The notes under the pieces: model-generated
What the model saw: only the letters and a program-made list of their open reading frames with translations
Database searches by the model: none
Told to the model about the DNA's origin: nothing
Source of the DNA: Agapetus fuscipes
Taxonomy: Eukaryota > Arthropoda > Insecta > Trichoptera > Glossosomatidae
Assembly (NCBI GenBank): GCA_951799405.1
Contig: OX637339.1
Coordinates: 5,332,001 to 5,396,000, forward strand
Length of the DNA stretch: 64,000 nucleotides
Reading direction: 5' to 3'
In this document: positions 1 to 52,536 of the stretch, piece by piece
Position numbering within the stretch: the stretch's first letter is position 1
Layout: each line of letters opens with the position of its first letter
Program-made: the position numbers and the translations under genes

Positions 1-1740
1 CCGACCATTTTCTTTCAATTTTCATTGGAACCAACGTATAACTCTTTTTTTGATAAGAATTTTCATGTATGTTTTTAGGCTTTCACGGCAGACTTCATAC
101 GCTGGATATTCCTCTCCTGGGTCTTAACTGTTCTGTGCATCGTTTTTTCAGTAGAGACTTACGTTTCATTACAAAGCTGTGTGTAACTTCTTCAAAGCTA
201 TGTAACAACTGAGGAACAATAAATGGCCAAGACCCAGGAGAAAACTGTCCAGTAATTTTCATGTATAATTGACAGGCATGTGCACTTCACAGAGGTCAAT
301 AAATGCAAGAAAAAGCTGCCTACCTTTTTGAAAAACTAATGAGTTCAAATGACAAATGACTCAACATAAAACTTCGATAGTCAGTTTTAACTTCATATCT
401 GTGGATAGCCACACACACCACAGCACTGCGCAGCTAACGGCCCTGCAACCGGACATGGACAACTGTCACATCACCAACACCTCTGCGGCACTATAACAAG
501 TGTCATAGACCCTTAGAGTCTCTCGAATCTAGGGAGTCTCCCGCATAGGCTTTCTTAAAAAAAAAAAAAAAGCTCAGTTGGTAAAACGCTTACGTTCAAA
601 GCCAGAAGGCTATGGTTGGAAGATCACCACTGGTAGCAGACATGATTTCCCATTTTGGTGTATTCTTCATATTTGCATTAATTAACCTCTAAAAAGTTTT
701 CACCCCTGCAATCAGCCTTCCATTCTGATTTTGAAGTCACCACTTCTTGATATAAAGAAATCGCACCCACATCTACAAAACAAAGTAATATTTTGTACAG
801 GAATACATGTTTATCCCAAGTATAAGACTCTGCGTTTTAACTCAACCGTAGTGTTTCACAAAAAATGTAGGAATATCATAAAGCTCACCAGAAGTGCGGT
901 TTTATTTTCCATAGATTTTTTGGGAAAACATAACGATTGAGCTTAAAAGTAAAGTTGTAAACTTGGCGTACTTATTACTAACAACTTTGTATTGCACAAT
1001 TCCCTTCCCTTTTTCTTTAATAATTTATACAATGTTACGTTTAATAGACTCTTTCCATTTCATTTAAACAAATCAACATGTGGTACAAAGCCATCCAAAC
1101 ACTATCATTATCATATGGTACTTTGGTTTAATAACCTTTTCCATAACGTTTAAAAGACAAACTCCTAACATTACGTATCATACAAATTGTTAATGCTTAA
1201 ATATATAATCAATACTTTAGTTTAGGTGTGACATTTAGTAAGATTATAAATCCCTTATATTCACCGCTACCTACTAGATATAGTGAGAGTGAACTAGAGT
1301 TGACTTTATAAAAAGTATTAAGGTTTATTTTGCTGCGAGACAACTTTAATTTCAGCTATTTGACAGCAACGTGAATCCAGTCATTTTGTGTAAAACAAAT
1401 ATAAAAAGTACATAAAATAAAAATAAAAATCTTGCGGAAATGAGGTTGATGTATGACTGAAGATTTGTGCAAAATGTAAATGAAGAAAAAAAGAAATTTA
1501 TCCATATTCTGATAGAAATTTAGATTTATCTCATGTCAGCTGTATTTTTTGAAGTGAAAACACCTTTAAAATTTATATTCATTTTATGTTTCCTTTTAAA
1601 TGGTGACATAAGCATAATCTGCCTTTCTCAAAATCAGTTCATAAGTACCTTTGATATAAAACATTGTGCAAGCTCACATTGATTGTGTAAATTGAAAAAA
1701 ATGTATCAATACTCAATCACTCTTTATTAGTGCCATTGTA
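1..1740. other. no gene recognised, AT-rich
   Basis: Apart from the SINE tail above and a 12-base inverted pair (CTCCTGGGTCTT near 113 and its complement near 228), I see only AT-rich DNA downstream of unc-104 with no supportable exon. Confidence 0.5.
477..571 (+). repeat. SINE B variant, 3' part with poly(A)
   Basis: CACCTCTGCGGCAC ... GAATCTAGGGAGTCTCCCGC and a 15-base A run match the last third of the full copy at 10015-10336. The 5' part is absent or unrecognisable. Confidence 0.7.
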
Positions 1741-2673
1741 TAGGGTGACCTGGTTAACAGTGAACCACCTTTTTTTCAGCACAACATTGTGCCTACATAA
1801 AGAAAGACAGAAACTTAAAATTTTGTCAAGATGCTGAATGGTTATTAAATTTAATGTTTTCATAACAGTTTTTTTATTAATTGAAAGGATTATAATGTTA
1901 TGCACTACTTTTTCAAAAATGGTATTTTGGTTCACTGTGTACCATGCCAGTACACAGTGAACCATAGTCTGTAATTAGCAGAAAATGATGGACATCAAGA
2001 TTTTAAAGTAATACGAAACATGTACAAGATATCACTTAATTTTATTAAATTATAAAAATATCAGTGATGACAAAATATTAAAGAAATTTCATTGAAAAAA
2101 ACAGTTGAGCGCCCGCGCATATCAGCAGCCGAATGGGCTCCAATTTGTCGATCATTCTTTGTTCGAGGCATTCTAAATGAAGAATTATCTATTAATATCA
2201 CACCATAAAACACAGTTCACAGTGAACCTACTCACTATGTTTCACAGGGAACCTGCTCACTATGGTTCACGGTGTACCACCATGTCCTGGTTCACTGTGT
2301 ACCATAGTATCATTTTGTTTTTAAACAGGCACACAAAAAAAATAGAAGACATTATAAACCTTAAAATATCACTCGTCGGTAGCCAAATAATTAGATAATG
2401 TAATTGGATTGAAATAAAAAATCTATCATAGTATCCGAGGGAGAAATAGTCCAGAAACATTAACTTGAATAAAAGTGGCTGACAGATGATTTTTAAAAAC
2501 TCCGTAGTGACACAGCCATTCGCCAACAATGTCAAAGTCAGACCAGCCTGAATCTTGTATGTGCTTGATGTGGTGATTAATACAAATTTTCAGGAGCAAA
2601 ACATGCACAGTTTGTGTTGTAGGTCTAGTGGTTCACTGTGTACCACTGGTTCACTGTTAACCCGGTCACCCTA
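1741..2673. mobile_element. TA-flanked DNA transposon, non-autonomous
   Basis: Inverted ends TAGGGTGACCTGGTTAACAG and its near-complement GTTAACCCGGTCACCCTA close a 933-base element; TA at both borders suggests the Tc1/mariner-pogo type. Inside, GGTTCACTGTGTACCA and its complement recur at least seven times near both ends and at 1928-1965 and 2213-2305. No transposase frame was seen. Confidence 0.75.
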
Positions 2674-2990
2674 CCTATTCAATACATTTTAAATTTACGC
2701 AAACGAGATAAGATTTACTTAGTGTTTTATAATCGGGGTAAAGGTGGTGTAAAACAGTGCATCTGTTTTCTCATTTATAATTTGTACAAATCTATGTTGA
2801 CTGTGGTTGCACAAAACTGATTTACTTTTTAGTTGTACGGAATCAAACGAGATACTCTATGATTATGACAAATATTTGGAACACCGGAAATGACATTCTC
2901 TGTGTTTTCCATTAAAGTATTTGTATTTACCACATTTAAGAAATAATACTAGATCTTATATGTTTCGTATTTGATTCTATACAGCTCTAA

Positions 2991-3970
2991 TGCCCGCTTT
3001 CCACTGCGAGCGGAGCTGACTCCGTACGGACTCCGCTCGACTAGCAACAGTAAATTTCATAGAAGTGCTTCCACCGACAGCGAGTCAGCGGAGCGGACTG
3101 AGCGAGTACAAAGAGTTACAAAAGTGGTCGCAGAGTTGAGCGAGTTTCCAGCGGACTCCGTACGGACTCCGCTCGACTAGCAACAGTAAATTTCATAGAA
3201 GTGCTTCCACCGACAGCGGAGTGAGCGGAGCTGACTGAGCGAGTAAAAATGGGTCCGCTGTGTCATGGTCTCGGCCGCTAGTTTTCAACTGACTCCGCTC
3301 CCCCGTGCCCCCCGCGCCAACCCGCGCAGTTGCGTGACAGCGATAAAACACATCATACATGATTTACAAAAACACATCATACATTATTTTATTAATTTGA
3401 AAATATTAAAATGTATGTTTTATTTCCAACATCTACTTTTTATGTTTAAAGCAAAATAATACATTACTTTTTATGTTTCGAAACAAAAAAAAACTCTTTT
3501 ATTAATAATTAAAACGTTTGATCTGGGCGTAGGCTGCAACGAGCTGTCACACACTGCACATCATACATTATTTTATAAATTTGAAAATATTAAAATGTAT
3601 GTTTTATTTCCAACATCTACTTTTAATGTATTAAAGCAAAATAATACATTACTTTTTATTTTTCGAAACAAAAAAAAAAACTTTTTTTATTAATAATTAA
3701 AACGTTTGATCTGGGCGTAGGCTGCAACGAGCTGTCACACACTAGTTGGCTCCGCTAAGCCAGCTGTAGATGGAAGGCAAACAACTCTTTCATCTGACTC
3801 ATCTCATTTCCCGCCTAGCTCACTCCGCCGAGCTCGTTGGCTGTGGAAGGCAAATACCATTATTTTTTAAAACTCTTTCGCAATGGAAGGCCAAAACTAT
3901 TTCACTACGCTCCGCTCAGCTATTTCCCGCTCCCGCTCAGCTATTTCCCGCTCGCAGTGGAAAGCGGGCA
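2991..3970. mobile_element. non-autonomous DNA transposon with internal duplications
   Basis: Perfect inverted ends GCCCGCTTTCCACTGCGAG / CTCGCAGTGGAAAGCGGGC, flanked by AAT on each side (possible 3-base target duplication). A block at 3019-3081 is repeated at about 3156-3218, and another at about 3368-3542 is repeated at 3557-3743. GAGCGGA/TCCGCTC motifs crowd both subterminal regions. No protein frame. Confidence 0.8.
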
Positions 3971-6530
3971 ATATAGTTAATACACTAAATGAAGAATGTC
4001 AAACCATAATGTTGTAAGTTCAAAATACATTTTAAATGTAATTGATTATGTGTGGCACTTACAAAATTATGGTTTGGCTCCAGAGAGTAGTCATACTTTT
4101 ACAACAATGTTCAATGGTTCAAAAAAACTAACAGAATCATTTCACATAACGCAACTGTCCATTGTAGCAAGAAAATATAACGTAAATAAAAAAAACATGA
4201 GCAATGATCAAAAAGTTCCTAGAAAGCCGTCAATTCTAGAGAGCAATTGAGTAAACCATACAGTTGACTAGAATATTGCATGCACCATTTCATTATACTC
4301 CTTTAACGACAAGAAAATGACATCAATTTTGAAAATATCAATGGATTATGTCTGTATCTGTTTTCATGACAAAAAATGATGATTATTATTCTAGTTTTTT
4401 TTTTTAAGAATCCCCAAGCATTTAGAAACATTTCAACCATGCTCTTAACGATAGCAAAAGTCGGACTAGAGTTTTTAAAAAACTTGCAAAATATATCAAA
4501 TTACCTAATGTTGTTCATTTTCATTGAATCCATACATCTTATACAACTAATGAGTACACGTGTTACTGGTTATTCTTGTGGATTAATTTCCTAAATAAAG
4601 GAATGTGATTCAATCAATTATACATTTATTCTTAATGACTAACTATTCAAAAATAAACATAAATATATTTTATCCAACAATATTATAGTAACTATGTAAT
4701 AGAAATTAAAACAAGCGGGTCATCACTCAAATTATTTAAAAAATCCTAATGGATTGAGATTTTCTTCCTCCATTCCTAAAATAAAATAAATAAGTATTCA
4801 CAGTTATTAATGGTATATGTCCATAAAAAACAATAATTATAATAAGTGTAAAATGCACTAATTGCAATTTTTACTATGACTAGATTACTCAATGTAAAAT
4901 ATTAAAAGAATAGAGATCCTTCACAAAGATCCGTCCTAAATTTTACACTAAATTACTGAATTCTGTTGTGTTTTTGAAAGCTACCTCCTAGGCTAGCTCA
5001 TAAAAATCATCTATTTGTATAGGTAACATAATTTTTTTGTATTTTTCAGTAAACTAGACATCTCTTTGTGAACCAACTCTACCGCATTGTCTATTTACAA
5101 TTATTTAATCTTTTATTGATTGACAGCCGACTTTAGAGCATATTTTTGACGTTTTCACATATGTGACAATGATTGCTACTACCATGAGATCTTTAATTAT
5201 GTAAAAAGCTAACATGTTGTCATTTAGGGAACAGCTTGAGTAACCCAATGAACTACAGAAATTATAAATGCCATTTAATCATAACGTCAACAAGATCCGC
5301 TCCGTCCTTCTATGACCATAATTTACCATCTTTGGTACTTTCTATACAATAACATTACTTTACATACATTCTTAACCAGGGAAATCTGTACATTTATTGT
5401 TAACATGTCAAGTGCACCAATCTAATCACCTTTTTCATCATGACGCAATGATTCATTCAAAAACTTGAAAACAAAATACCTATCCATAAATGGTCCGAAT
5501 ATATTTTTTCTGTATTGCAACACTAGCAACATTCTGAATTTGAAAATTCAAAATTGTTCATAAAACTCTGCCATTTTGTTTTACATTTTGAATGAACTCT
5601 CATTACTTCATTTGAAAGGAAAAAAAACATATAAAATTGTATATTTTCAATAATTTCTGCAGGGTTTTGTTCTATGAAAAATATTATGTTTCTTATTTTT
5701 TATTGAATTATGTCCCGCATTATTTTATCACAGGTTTTCATCCAAATCCACAACCATTTCAATCACACATCCCAAACACAAGTCCACAGAGGACTTGAAA
5801 CAATCTTTTTGATACAAATCATCATCAATGATAACGAGATATGTTTTTGGAAATATCAAATTATTTGTCAAAATTACAATGAGCCTTTTGAATTTTTGTT
5901 TTTTTTTTTGGCATTTTTAACGACTAATAAAGTCATTGCACAACCATTTGTGATTGAGTCAGATATTATATCAAATCAGTTTTGTTTTATATTTAGTAAG
6001 AGATTAAGATGGTGATACCTTTAATCAAATCAATTACTACCGTTCAAATAAAAGGGAAAGCGAGTTTATAGAAAACTAGCACAGATTGTTTTCAACCATC
6101 AAAGGACTGTTGAATACAAATCTGACATTGTTATTTTGTTAGTATTTGCTTGATTATTGATATCACATCTTACTACCAGTAGAAAGTGAGTGAATTTCAG
6201 AACTATTTTTACAAAACAAGGTGTGGCATTTCACATGTAAGTATGGAGAAGACTTTGTCATCAATAATTATTTTGGATAATGCTCGAATAGTGGATCAAA
6301 GTAGGTTTATTTTAGTAAGTTTTAGGTTAGAAATATCTTTGGTACATCTAAATAAACCTAGGTTGATCCACTCTTCTAGAATAACCCAAAGGTCTACCCA
6401 ATTATTACGGGAAAGATGCCAATTTATTATGTATAAAATTACTTCACACTTCCACTCGTTTCATGCCTGGTTCACGCAAAGCCAGTAGTTCAGCTCTTTG
6501 GTACAGCACAATTTGCCGTTGTTTTTCACT
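3971..6530. other. no gene recognised
   Basis: AT-rich sequence with short open frames that resemble nothing known to me and lack supporting codon bias or splice context. Confidence 0.5.
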
Positions 6531-6532
6531 TT

Positions 6533-6804
6533 CTATCTATAATCTAAGTTGCAAGGATATATTCATTCAAAGCTCTCAGATGTATGCCCACAAACAAACA
6601 CGTGTAGTTCGCGCTTACAAATGCTGATTGTGTACTTACAAATAAAATCCAAACCTCAGATGAACATAAGCCCTGCAACTCTTGCCAACATTCCCTGAAA
6701 CAGGAATGACATTGGCAAAGTGAACCATTTTTTACAGTATGGGTGGTCAGCCTCATACCAACCTATAAGTCAAGGAATTCATACCAACTTATAAGTCAAG
6801 GAAT
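6533..6804 (-). repeat. family A element, heptamer tail, duplicated head
   Basis: Full-length copy with an ATCTATAATCTAAG-type tail. Its last 24 bases (ATACCAACCTATAAGTCAAG) are repeated directly at 6781-6804. Confidence 0.85.
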
Positions 6805-6824
6805 CAAATCTGTAAAAGTATTCA

Positions 6825-6958
6825 TTTATTTTGAAAATATCCTGAGGAATTGATCTTGTGTCTATCTCAAAACTGGTTTAAATGAGCATCCACATGCTGT
6901 GGGTTCTTTTGAGACACTCCTAAAGGTGCAAGGTGGGTTTGAGCAACAGTATTTTATT
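6825..6958 (-). promoter_or_regulatory. candidate polyadenylation signals of unc-104
   Basis: AATAAA hexamers read on the minus strand at 6953-6958 and 6825-6830, 610-740 bases past the stop. Either could end the unc-104 3' UTR. No cDNA evidence; the hexamer is common in AT-rich DNA. Confidence 0.25.
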
Positions 6959-7264
6959 TTTTACACTATTTTCATTAAAAAAAAACTAAGAGCTAAATTA
7001 TAAAAGAACTCCAATTGGGACTGAACCCCATTCAGATGATTACTTCATTTAGTGACGAAGAAAAGACACGATGAAACGGTAACTCATCCTCCCAATAATA
7101 TTCACGCTGCACTTACACTAGCTTCGCAGAGAGAAGCAGAATAGTGTGCAGATATAACCATTGTTTTGCAAATGGCAGTACGTTTTTGTTTTGCATTTCT
7201 GGTATTCTAAAAGCAATTAGGTTAGTGGCAGTTTGCATTATTGGAGTTATACTTAACTGTATTT

Positions 7265-7390
7265 TGCTGGAGAGATGTTTTCCGGGATCTGTAGGATTGT
7301 GTAGACATGGGCGAAACGTCCGGAAGCTCCAGCTCCCATAGACCACGGCAACAGATCCCGGAAAACATCTCACCGGCATCATCAGCTGGC
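7265..7390. repeat. inverted-repeat structure in unc-104 3' flank
   Basis: AGATGTTTTCCGGGATCTGT at about 7272 and its complement at about 7350 enclose a 58-base GC-richer loop. It looks like part of a dispersed retroelement, but I cannot name it. Confidence 0.55.
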
Positions 7391-7566
7391 CGTGTAAGCC
7401 TAAAACTCTTATTTAACTGTATTTTGTTGAACCAGGCATTTCCTCAACTGTTACATTGCAGTTTAGCTATTGTTTACCCTGCAGAGGTGATTAGACATTG
7501 GTGGGGACATGTTGTGGTGGGGTGACGCACTTAATAAACCAGTACAGACTCCATGGTGATTGTGTC

Positions 7567-47226
<39,660 letters not shown>

Positions 47227-47930
47227 GGTGGGGGACAGGCGGTGCTGGCACCTGCCGCTGGTGACGCTACTGGACCAGGCCTAGGCGCCCCTGCAGACAA
47301 ATAACAAAGAAGTTAGAGACATGTCTTTGTGCATTTTGTGATTCGTGTCGAAAAAAAAGGTTTACTGTGATTTTTGTGTATGTATTTCTTTCGCAAACAC
47401 TAGCGAGCTCCGATTTGGATTGATATCCAAAGTGTAAAAAATTTAGCAGAATAGCGCTTCAGATTTATTTTATTTTTACGCCCTTTTCAATTTTCTGAAC
47501 TCAATTTCTAATACAATTGCCTGTAAGCTACGAGTAAAAGGAAACATGAGTGAAAATCTTCTTCAGAACTCTTTAGAAGTTTCATAGAATGTTCTTGGAT
47601 GCCACCGTATTCAGAAACAACTCTCCGTCACCTCATAGCGTGGATGAAGATTTACAGTGTGAAGTGTATCTCGAACTTTCACGTCATAGCATTGTTCTTG
47701 AATAAGCTCTGTGAAGACAAAAGAGGGAGAGCCGATGACGTCATGTTTATAGGGCAGCATGTACTGGCGCTATGTGGGTTAATTTGAAAATATAATAAGG
47801 TAAGATAACTATCTTTGTAGACGTAAATAAACTTCAGTGATATGTCTATACACATCCTCTGTGATTGGCACGAAGTAGTAAGAAGCACCTCTCGATAAAA
47901 TTGCACCGAGTCAGTAACTTCGTGCTTTAT

Positions 47931-48059
47931 GAATTTTACAATCCAGCGAAGACCATATTTGAAAACATAATTGATATATTTTTGTACTCCGCCTGGACTT
48001 GGACCCACTACCTTTCAATCACGAGTCCGAAGTGCTAACCACTAGACTACAGACCTGTC
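47931..48059 (-). repeat. SINE B head and part body
   Basis: GTCTGTAGTCTAGTGGTTAG head on the minus strand and GCTGGATTGTAAAATTCAT body. Confidence 0.72.
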
Positions 48060-48080
48060 GTATATGTGTAGCCAAACGCC

Positions 48081-48343
48081 ATCTAATCTAATCTAAGTTG
48101 AAAATATATGTTACATTGGGGATTCACATTACATGCATTCTCACAAGCAGACACATACAAGTTCGCGCTTGCATATGCCGCATGTGAACCTACAACATAA
48201 AAACCCAAATCTCAAATGGACATACACCCTGCAACTCTTGCCGTCCTTCCCTGAAACAAGGGTGACGTAGGCAAAATGAAACATTTTTTACAGCATGGGT
48301 GGTTAGCCGCACCCGCATACCAACCTATAAATAACTCAAGGAA
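48081..48343 (-). repeat. family A element, (TCTAA)n tail
   Basis: Full copy, ATCTAATCTAATCTAAGTTG to CAACCTATAAATAACTCAAG, followed at once by another copy with a different tail type. Confidence 0.84.
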
Positions 48344-48345
48344 CC

Positions 48346-48596
48346 ATCTATAATCTATAATCTAAGTTGCAAGGATATATTCATTTAAAGCTCTTAGATG
48401 TATGCCCACAAACCAACAAGTGTAGTTCGCGCTTACAAATGCTGAATGTGTACTTACAAATAAAATCCAAACCTCAAATGAACATAAGCCCCACAACTTT
48501 TGCCGACCTTCCCTGAAACAGGGGTGACATTGGCAAAGTGAACCATTTTTTACAGTATGGGTGGTCAGCCTCATACCAACCTATAAGTCAAGGAAT
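48346..48596 (-). repeat. family A element, (ATCTATA)n tail
   Basis: ATCTATAATCTATAATCTAA to TATAAGTCAAGGAAT; head-to-tail with the previous copy. Confidence 0.86.
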
Positions 48597-48904
48597 AATG
48601 ACCATGCTGCTTAAAAATTAAATATTTTGATAAATAGTGCCTTTTTTAAATCAACTGTTCAATTGTTGTTTTTACATTGTCCTTGCAACTCGAAAAACCT
48701 TAACTTGCAACGTTTATTTTAGTTTTTAGTTAAGTTTTTTTAATACAAATTATTCAACTGAAGTCATGCACACGGGTAGCGTGCTTGGACTCAATATCAT
48801 TGCAAATAAACTACACGATTACAGGCGTATCTAGATTTCAAACACGTCATCACTCGTTATACACTTGAAATCCAACGTAGAATGTACTCGAAATCAAATC
48901 AAAT

Positions 48905-48990
48905 CAATTGAAATCATCAGACCTGATGATGGTCTGAGATCTGTACAATAATAGTGGAAATAACACAGTGTTTCAAATAAAGTTTTTTTT
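48905..48990 (+). mobile_element. Penelope-like 3' end, degenerate
   Basis: CAGACCTGATGATGGTCTGA then GTGTTTCAAATAAAGTTTTT resembles the 3' end of such elements, but the GAAAC half of the hammerhead core is not intact. Confidence 0.4.
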
Positions 48991-49298
48991 TCTAAAGAGT
49001 TACTTGTTAAATCAATAATGAATTTTCAGTGTCAATACACAAACCGTTAAAAAAATTAAATCATACGTACTCATGAATAAGTAAAAAACAAAAGTATTTT
49101 TTCTTATTAAAATATTTTGGGCAAAAACCATTACCTCAAATATAAAACGCAAAACGCAACGATACGAATTTATATAGAGAATTATTCACTCCATCAGCTG
49201 TGAGGGAGAGAAAGGAGAGATTGCTTAGGTTTTTGCGTTGACATGCCATCACTTTTGAGTGACAATTTTGCACGTTAGCCCATGTGTGAATACTGTAA

Positions 49299-49625
49299 AC
49301 GCAAACGCAACTAAGCTACACATATAGTGTAACTTCTTGCCGCGTTATCCCCGAAGGGGTCGCATGTGGCGAGTTGAACCTATTTATTTTTACAGGTAAG
49401 GGGACCGGCCTTACGCCAACCACTTCAGTTGAAGTGGAGGTTTCCCAGCTCCCGAGAGGGCTGGTACTCATTTCTTGTGAAGGCTGAGTAAACCTTGCCG
49501 GTATTTTATTTTGGGGTTTGAAATAAACACCGAAACGGGAAATCATTTCTGACACGCTCGGTGGGATTCGAATCCGAGGTTTCGGCATGGAATGCAAGCA
49601 CTCTACCACCTGAGCTATCGACCGG
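49299..49625 (-). mobile_element. family D SINE, best copy
   Basis: Minus strand CCGGTCGATAGCTCAGGTGG (A box), GGATTCGAATCCCACCGAGC (B box), body CCGTTTCGGTGTTTATTTCA, GGTTTACTCAGCCTTCACAA and tail GCTTAGTTGCGTTTGCG. About 325 bases. Confidence 0.85.
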
Positions 49626-49664
49626 AAAAACATGACGTCTAAAGACATTTAGGTAACTATCCAC

Positions 49665-49875
49665 CAGGCGCGTGCATAGGATAGAGGCAAATACTTTTCA
49701 GAATTAATATTTTCTCCCATTCCTTTAAAATAACTCATTTGAAATTAACTGAAGTGCTAACAATAGCTCAAATCGAATATTTTAGATTTTAAATCTCAAT
49801 ATCAAGCTTAAATGCGTGTTACCACATATTGCCTACCAATTAGGCGCATGTGCCTGTATGGAGTGCACGCCCCTG
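49665..49875. mobile_element. hAT MITE (GCGTGCAT family), copy 1
   Basis: Ends CAGGCGCGTGCAT / GTGCACGCCCCTG, flanked by CTATCCAC and ATATCTAC (6 of 8 match). Same element as 61999-62203, in the opposite orientation. Confidence 0.82.
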
Positions 49876-49884
49876 ATATCTACA

Positions 49885-50151
49885 ATCTATCTATAATCTA
49901 AGTTGTAAAGTTATATTATCATTGAGTATTTATAATTATTGCATGCCCACGCCAGACACGAATAGGTTCGCGTTTAGACATGGTGCATGTGTACCTACTT
50001 GCAAGATAAGACCCAAACCTCAAATTAACATAAAGCCTGCAACTCATGGCAACTTTCCCTGAAATATGGGTGGCATTTGCAAATATGAACCAATTTTTAC
50101 AGTATGAGGTGGTCAGCCTTATAGCACCCTACATATATGTAAGTCAAGAAG
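49885..50151 (-). repeat. family A element, diverged
   Basis: AATCTATCTATAATCTAAGT to TATATGTAAGTCAAG, abutting the hAT MITE. Confidence 0.78.
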
Positions 50152-50187
50152 CTAACGATCTTCAGAATTGTGGTTAACGAATAGAGA

Positions 50188-50284
50188 AGATGGATGTCGG
50201 CGCTATGGCCAAGATGGTCATGTCGCTAATGTCGACTACCGCATTTGAAATAAAATAACGCCGGTTCGATTCCCGTCGTGCCCC
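50188..50284 (+). repeat. family C SINE head
   Basis: ATGTCGGCGCTATGGCCAAG ... ATTTGAAATAAAATAACGCC GGTTCGATTCCCGTCGTGCC: a clear A/B box head, truncated right after the B box by a family A copy. Confidence 0.7.
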
Positions 50285-50289
50285 ATGCC

Positions 50290-50536
50290 TAATCTAATCT
50301 AAGTTGAAAAGATATATTACATTGGAGATTCACAGTACATGCATTCCCACAACCAGACACGTACAAGTTCGCGCTTGCACATGCCTCACGTGAACCCACA
50401 ACATAAAAACCAAATCTCAAATGAACATACACCCTGCAACTCTTGCCGTCTTTCCCTGTAACAGGGGTGACATTGGAAAGTGAACCATTTTTAAAGCATG
50501 TTTGGTCAGCCGCATACCAACCTATAAGTCAAGGAG
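50290..50536 (-). repeat. family A element, (TCTAA)n tail
   Basis: AATCTAATCTAAGTTGAAAA to CCTATAAGTCAAGGAG. Confidence 0.85.
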
Positions 50537-50539
50537 CAT

Positions 50540-52530
50540 ACAGGACCAATTACATTTTATTAATCAGTATATAACAATATCATCAAAACTAAACAGAAAA
50601 CAAATTACAATTTAACAAACCCTAGCCGCCAACATTACAGATCATTACAGATCATAAGTTGACCATTAAATGAATTGTTCATTGATTATAGTAAATCCTT
50701 TTTCTGTCCATTCAAAAATAAGTGTTTATTGCATTCCTATTCACAAATCTATGGTAAAAAAACTTCTCCATTTCCGAACATAAAATTAACTTCCCTCGGC
50801 CATCGAGTACTCGATACAAAAAAAATATATAAAAACATGAAAAGAAATTGTGATTGTTCATCAGGTTTTACGAAGTTGAAGCCACGCACTTATCCTGCTT
50901 AATTAGGCCTTCGCAGAACTTAGTCTGAAAGTTGAGTAATCTCTAGTAGAGGCAAACTAAATAACAGCCTTGATTATTTTAGTATGTGGGTGCGCTGCTG
51001 TTAACGATCCCCGTACAAGGATAATGGGCTTTTCAGTCTATAAACCTTATCGATGGACGATATCTTTAGCCAAATTTGAAAACGGATAAGCTAGTAAAAA
51101 AATATCGAATTGGAACTTGGACTTCCGCTGAGAGAGCAGAAGGTTGAACTGAACTATTAAGCCATCGACGAACGAAGTCAAGAAAATTAATTAAAATATT
51201 CGAGTTATCGTTAGCGACATTTTGGTCAATTATGAGTTATGAATGCTATCCTACTTGAAATTTTCTGCTCTTTCTAATGCGCTTACTCCCATAGCTCTAC
51301 GATGATTTTTGTGTTGTTTATGCCCAAGCAAACAACTGCGTTTTCGAAGTATGGTTTTGGTGTAACCGAAAAGATTTTGGCCTTTTTTGACCTAAAGGCG
51401 CTTGTGACATTTTTAATTTTAGAGCTGTTTTGATTTTAACGATATCATAAAAAATAAAAAAAGTTTTGTCATTTTCTCCTGTGTACTCCTGTACTCCTGT
51501 GTTAGCAGAGTTATAGGTATATTAGAGTTATATATTATGTCAATGTCGCTATGTCTTTTCACATATGTAGTATGACATTTTACGTTTTAACTCAATCATA
51601 ACGTAAACAAAAAACCTATTAGGTCTTATACAGCGCTTTAAGTTTGCGTTATAATTTTGATGTATTTTGACAAAACGATTTATTCGAGTAACAACGTTAT
51701 GTTTTATTTTCTTGAATATGAACTTTGTACAGCCAGCGAAATAAATTTTGTTTTGCCAATGCTCCGCGAATAATTATTATTTTCTAAGGTTCCCGGAGCG
51801 GCCGCATGGCGCTGAAATCAGTCAAAATTGTGTATGGAACTCTTTCTTTTTCCATTATTAAATATTACTTGGAGGAGAAAAAATAAAACAAGTATTGCAT
51901 TACAAACATAAAAAATATTACTTCAAATCCTAAAAAGAAAATATACCATTATAATGCAATTTTAGCTACACGATCGTATGCAAAATTTGGGTACTTTTTA
52001 AATAATTATAAAAAATCTATGAAAAGTTTAAAAAAATAATTTTTATCTAGAAAAAATAAAACTAATCAAAATGAATGTTTTGAAATAAAAAAAAGTTAGG
52101 ATTTATTCATAAGAACAGTGGAAATCTCCATTTAAGGCATCTCCGTAAATAAAATTATTTTGAATTGGTATTTTATGGAAAAAAATACCTAATTTTATGT
52201 GTTAATTTAAACTGGAGAAAAAATACTACCTTACCATTCAAAATATGGGTTATTTCGGTCATCAAAGTTGGGCGCGCTGACCTCTCAATCACCCTTAAAC
52301 TGCTCTCCTGAACAATTTAGTTTATGTCACTTATGCCCTACTGCCTTTTAACCGTCGATATGTACAGTTGTGCAGTTTTCACACAGAAAATATTCTGTCC
52401 GGTTTGTCTATGGGTTCATATGAGATTACCGGACAAACCATGTGTAAGCCTTCATGCATCCCCTACGTCACTTGACTTCCGAACCGGCACTTGATAGAAC
52501 AAAAACATAGACAAACCGTGCTAGATGCGT
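50540..52530. other. no gene recognised
   Basis: AT-rich sequence with one imperfect inverted pair near 52398-52440 (TCCGGTTTGTCTATGG / GGACAAACCATG); no exon or repeat family I can support. Confidence 0.5.
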
Positions 52531-52536
52531 TCTGAG

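Noticed and set aside
7265..7390. A third hammerhead ribozyme (CTGATGATGCCGG on the minus strand and GGCGAAACGTC on the plus strand)
   Set aside because: The two core halves lie on opposite strands, so no single RNA could form the core.
47189..47251. N-terminal poly-alanine extension of unc-104 in frame with the start
   Set aside because: It would need a GTG start; the ATG at 47186-47188 gives the invariant [12 protein letters not shown] kinesin-3 start, so the triplets are 5' UTR.
48362..48574. Recurrent open frames of 65-108 residues starting like MRLTTHTVKNG
   Set aside because: They are chance frames through family A repeats, occurring on either strand wherever a copy lies, with no consistent ends.
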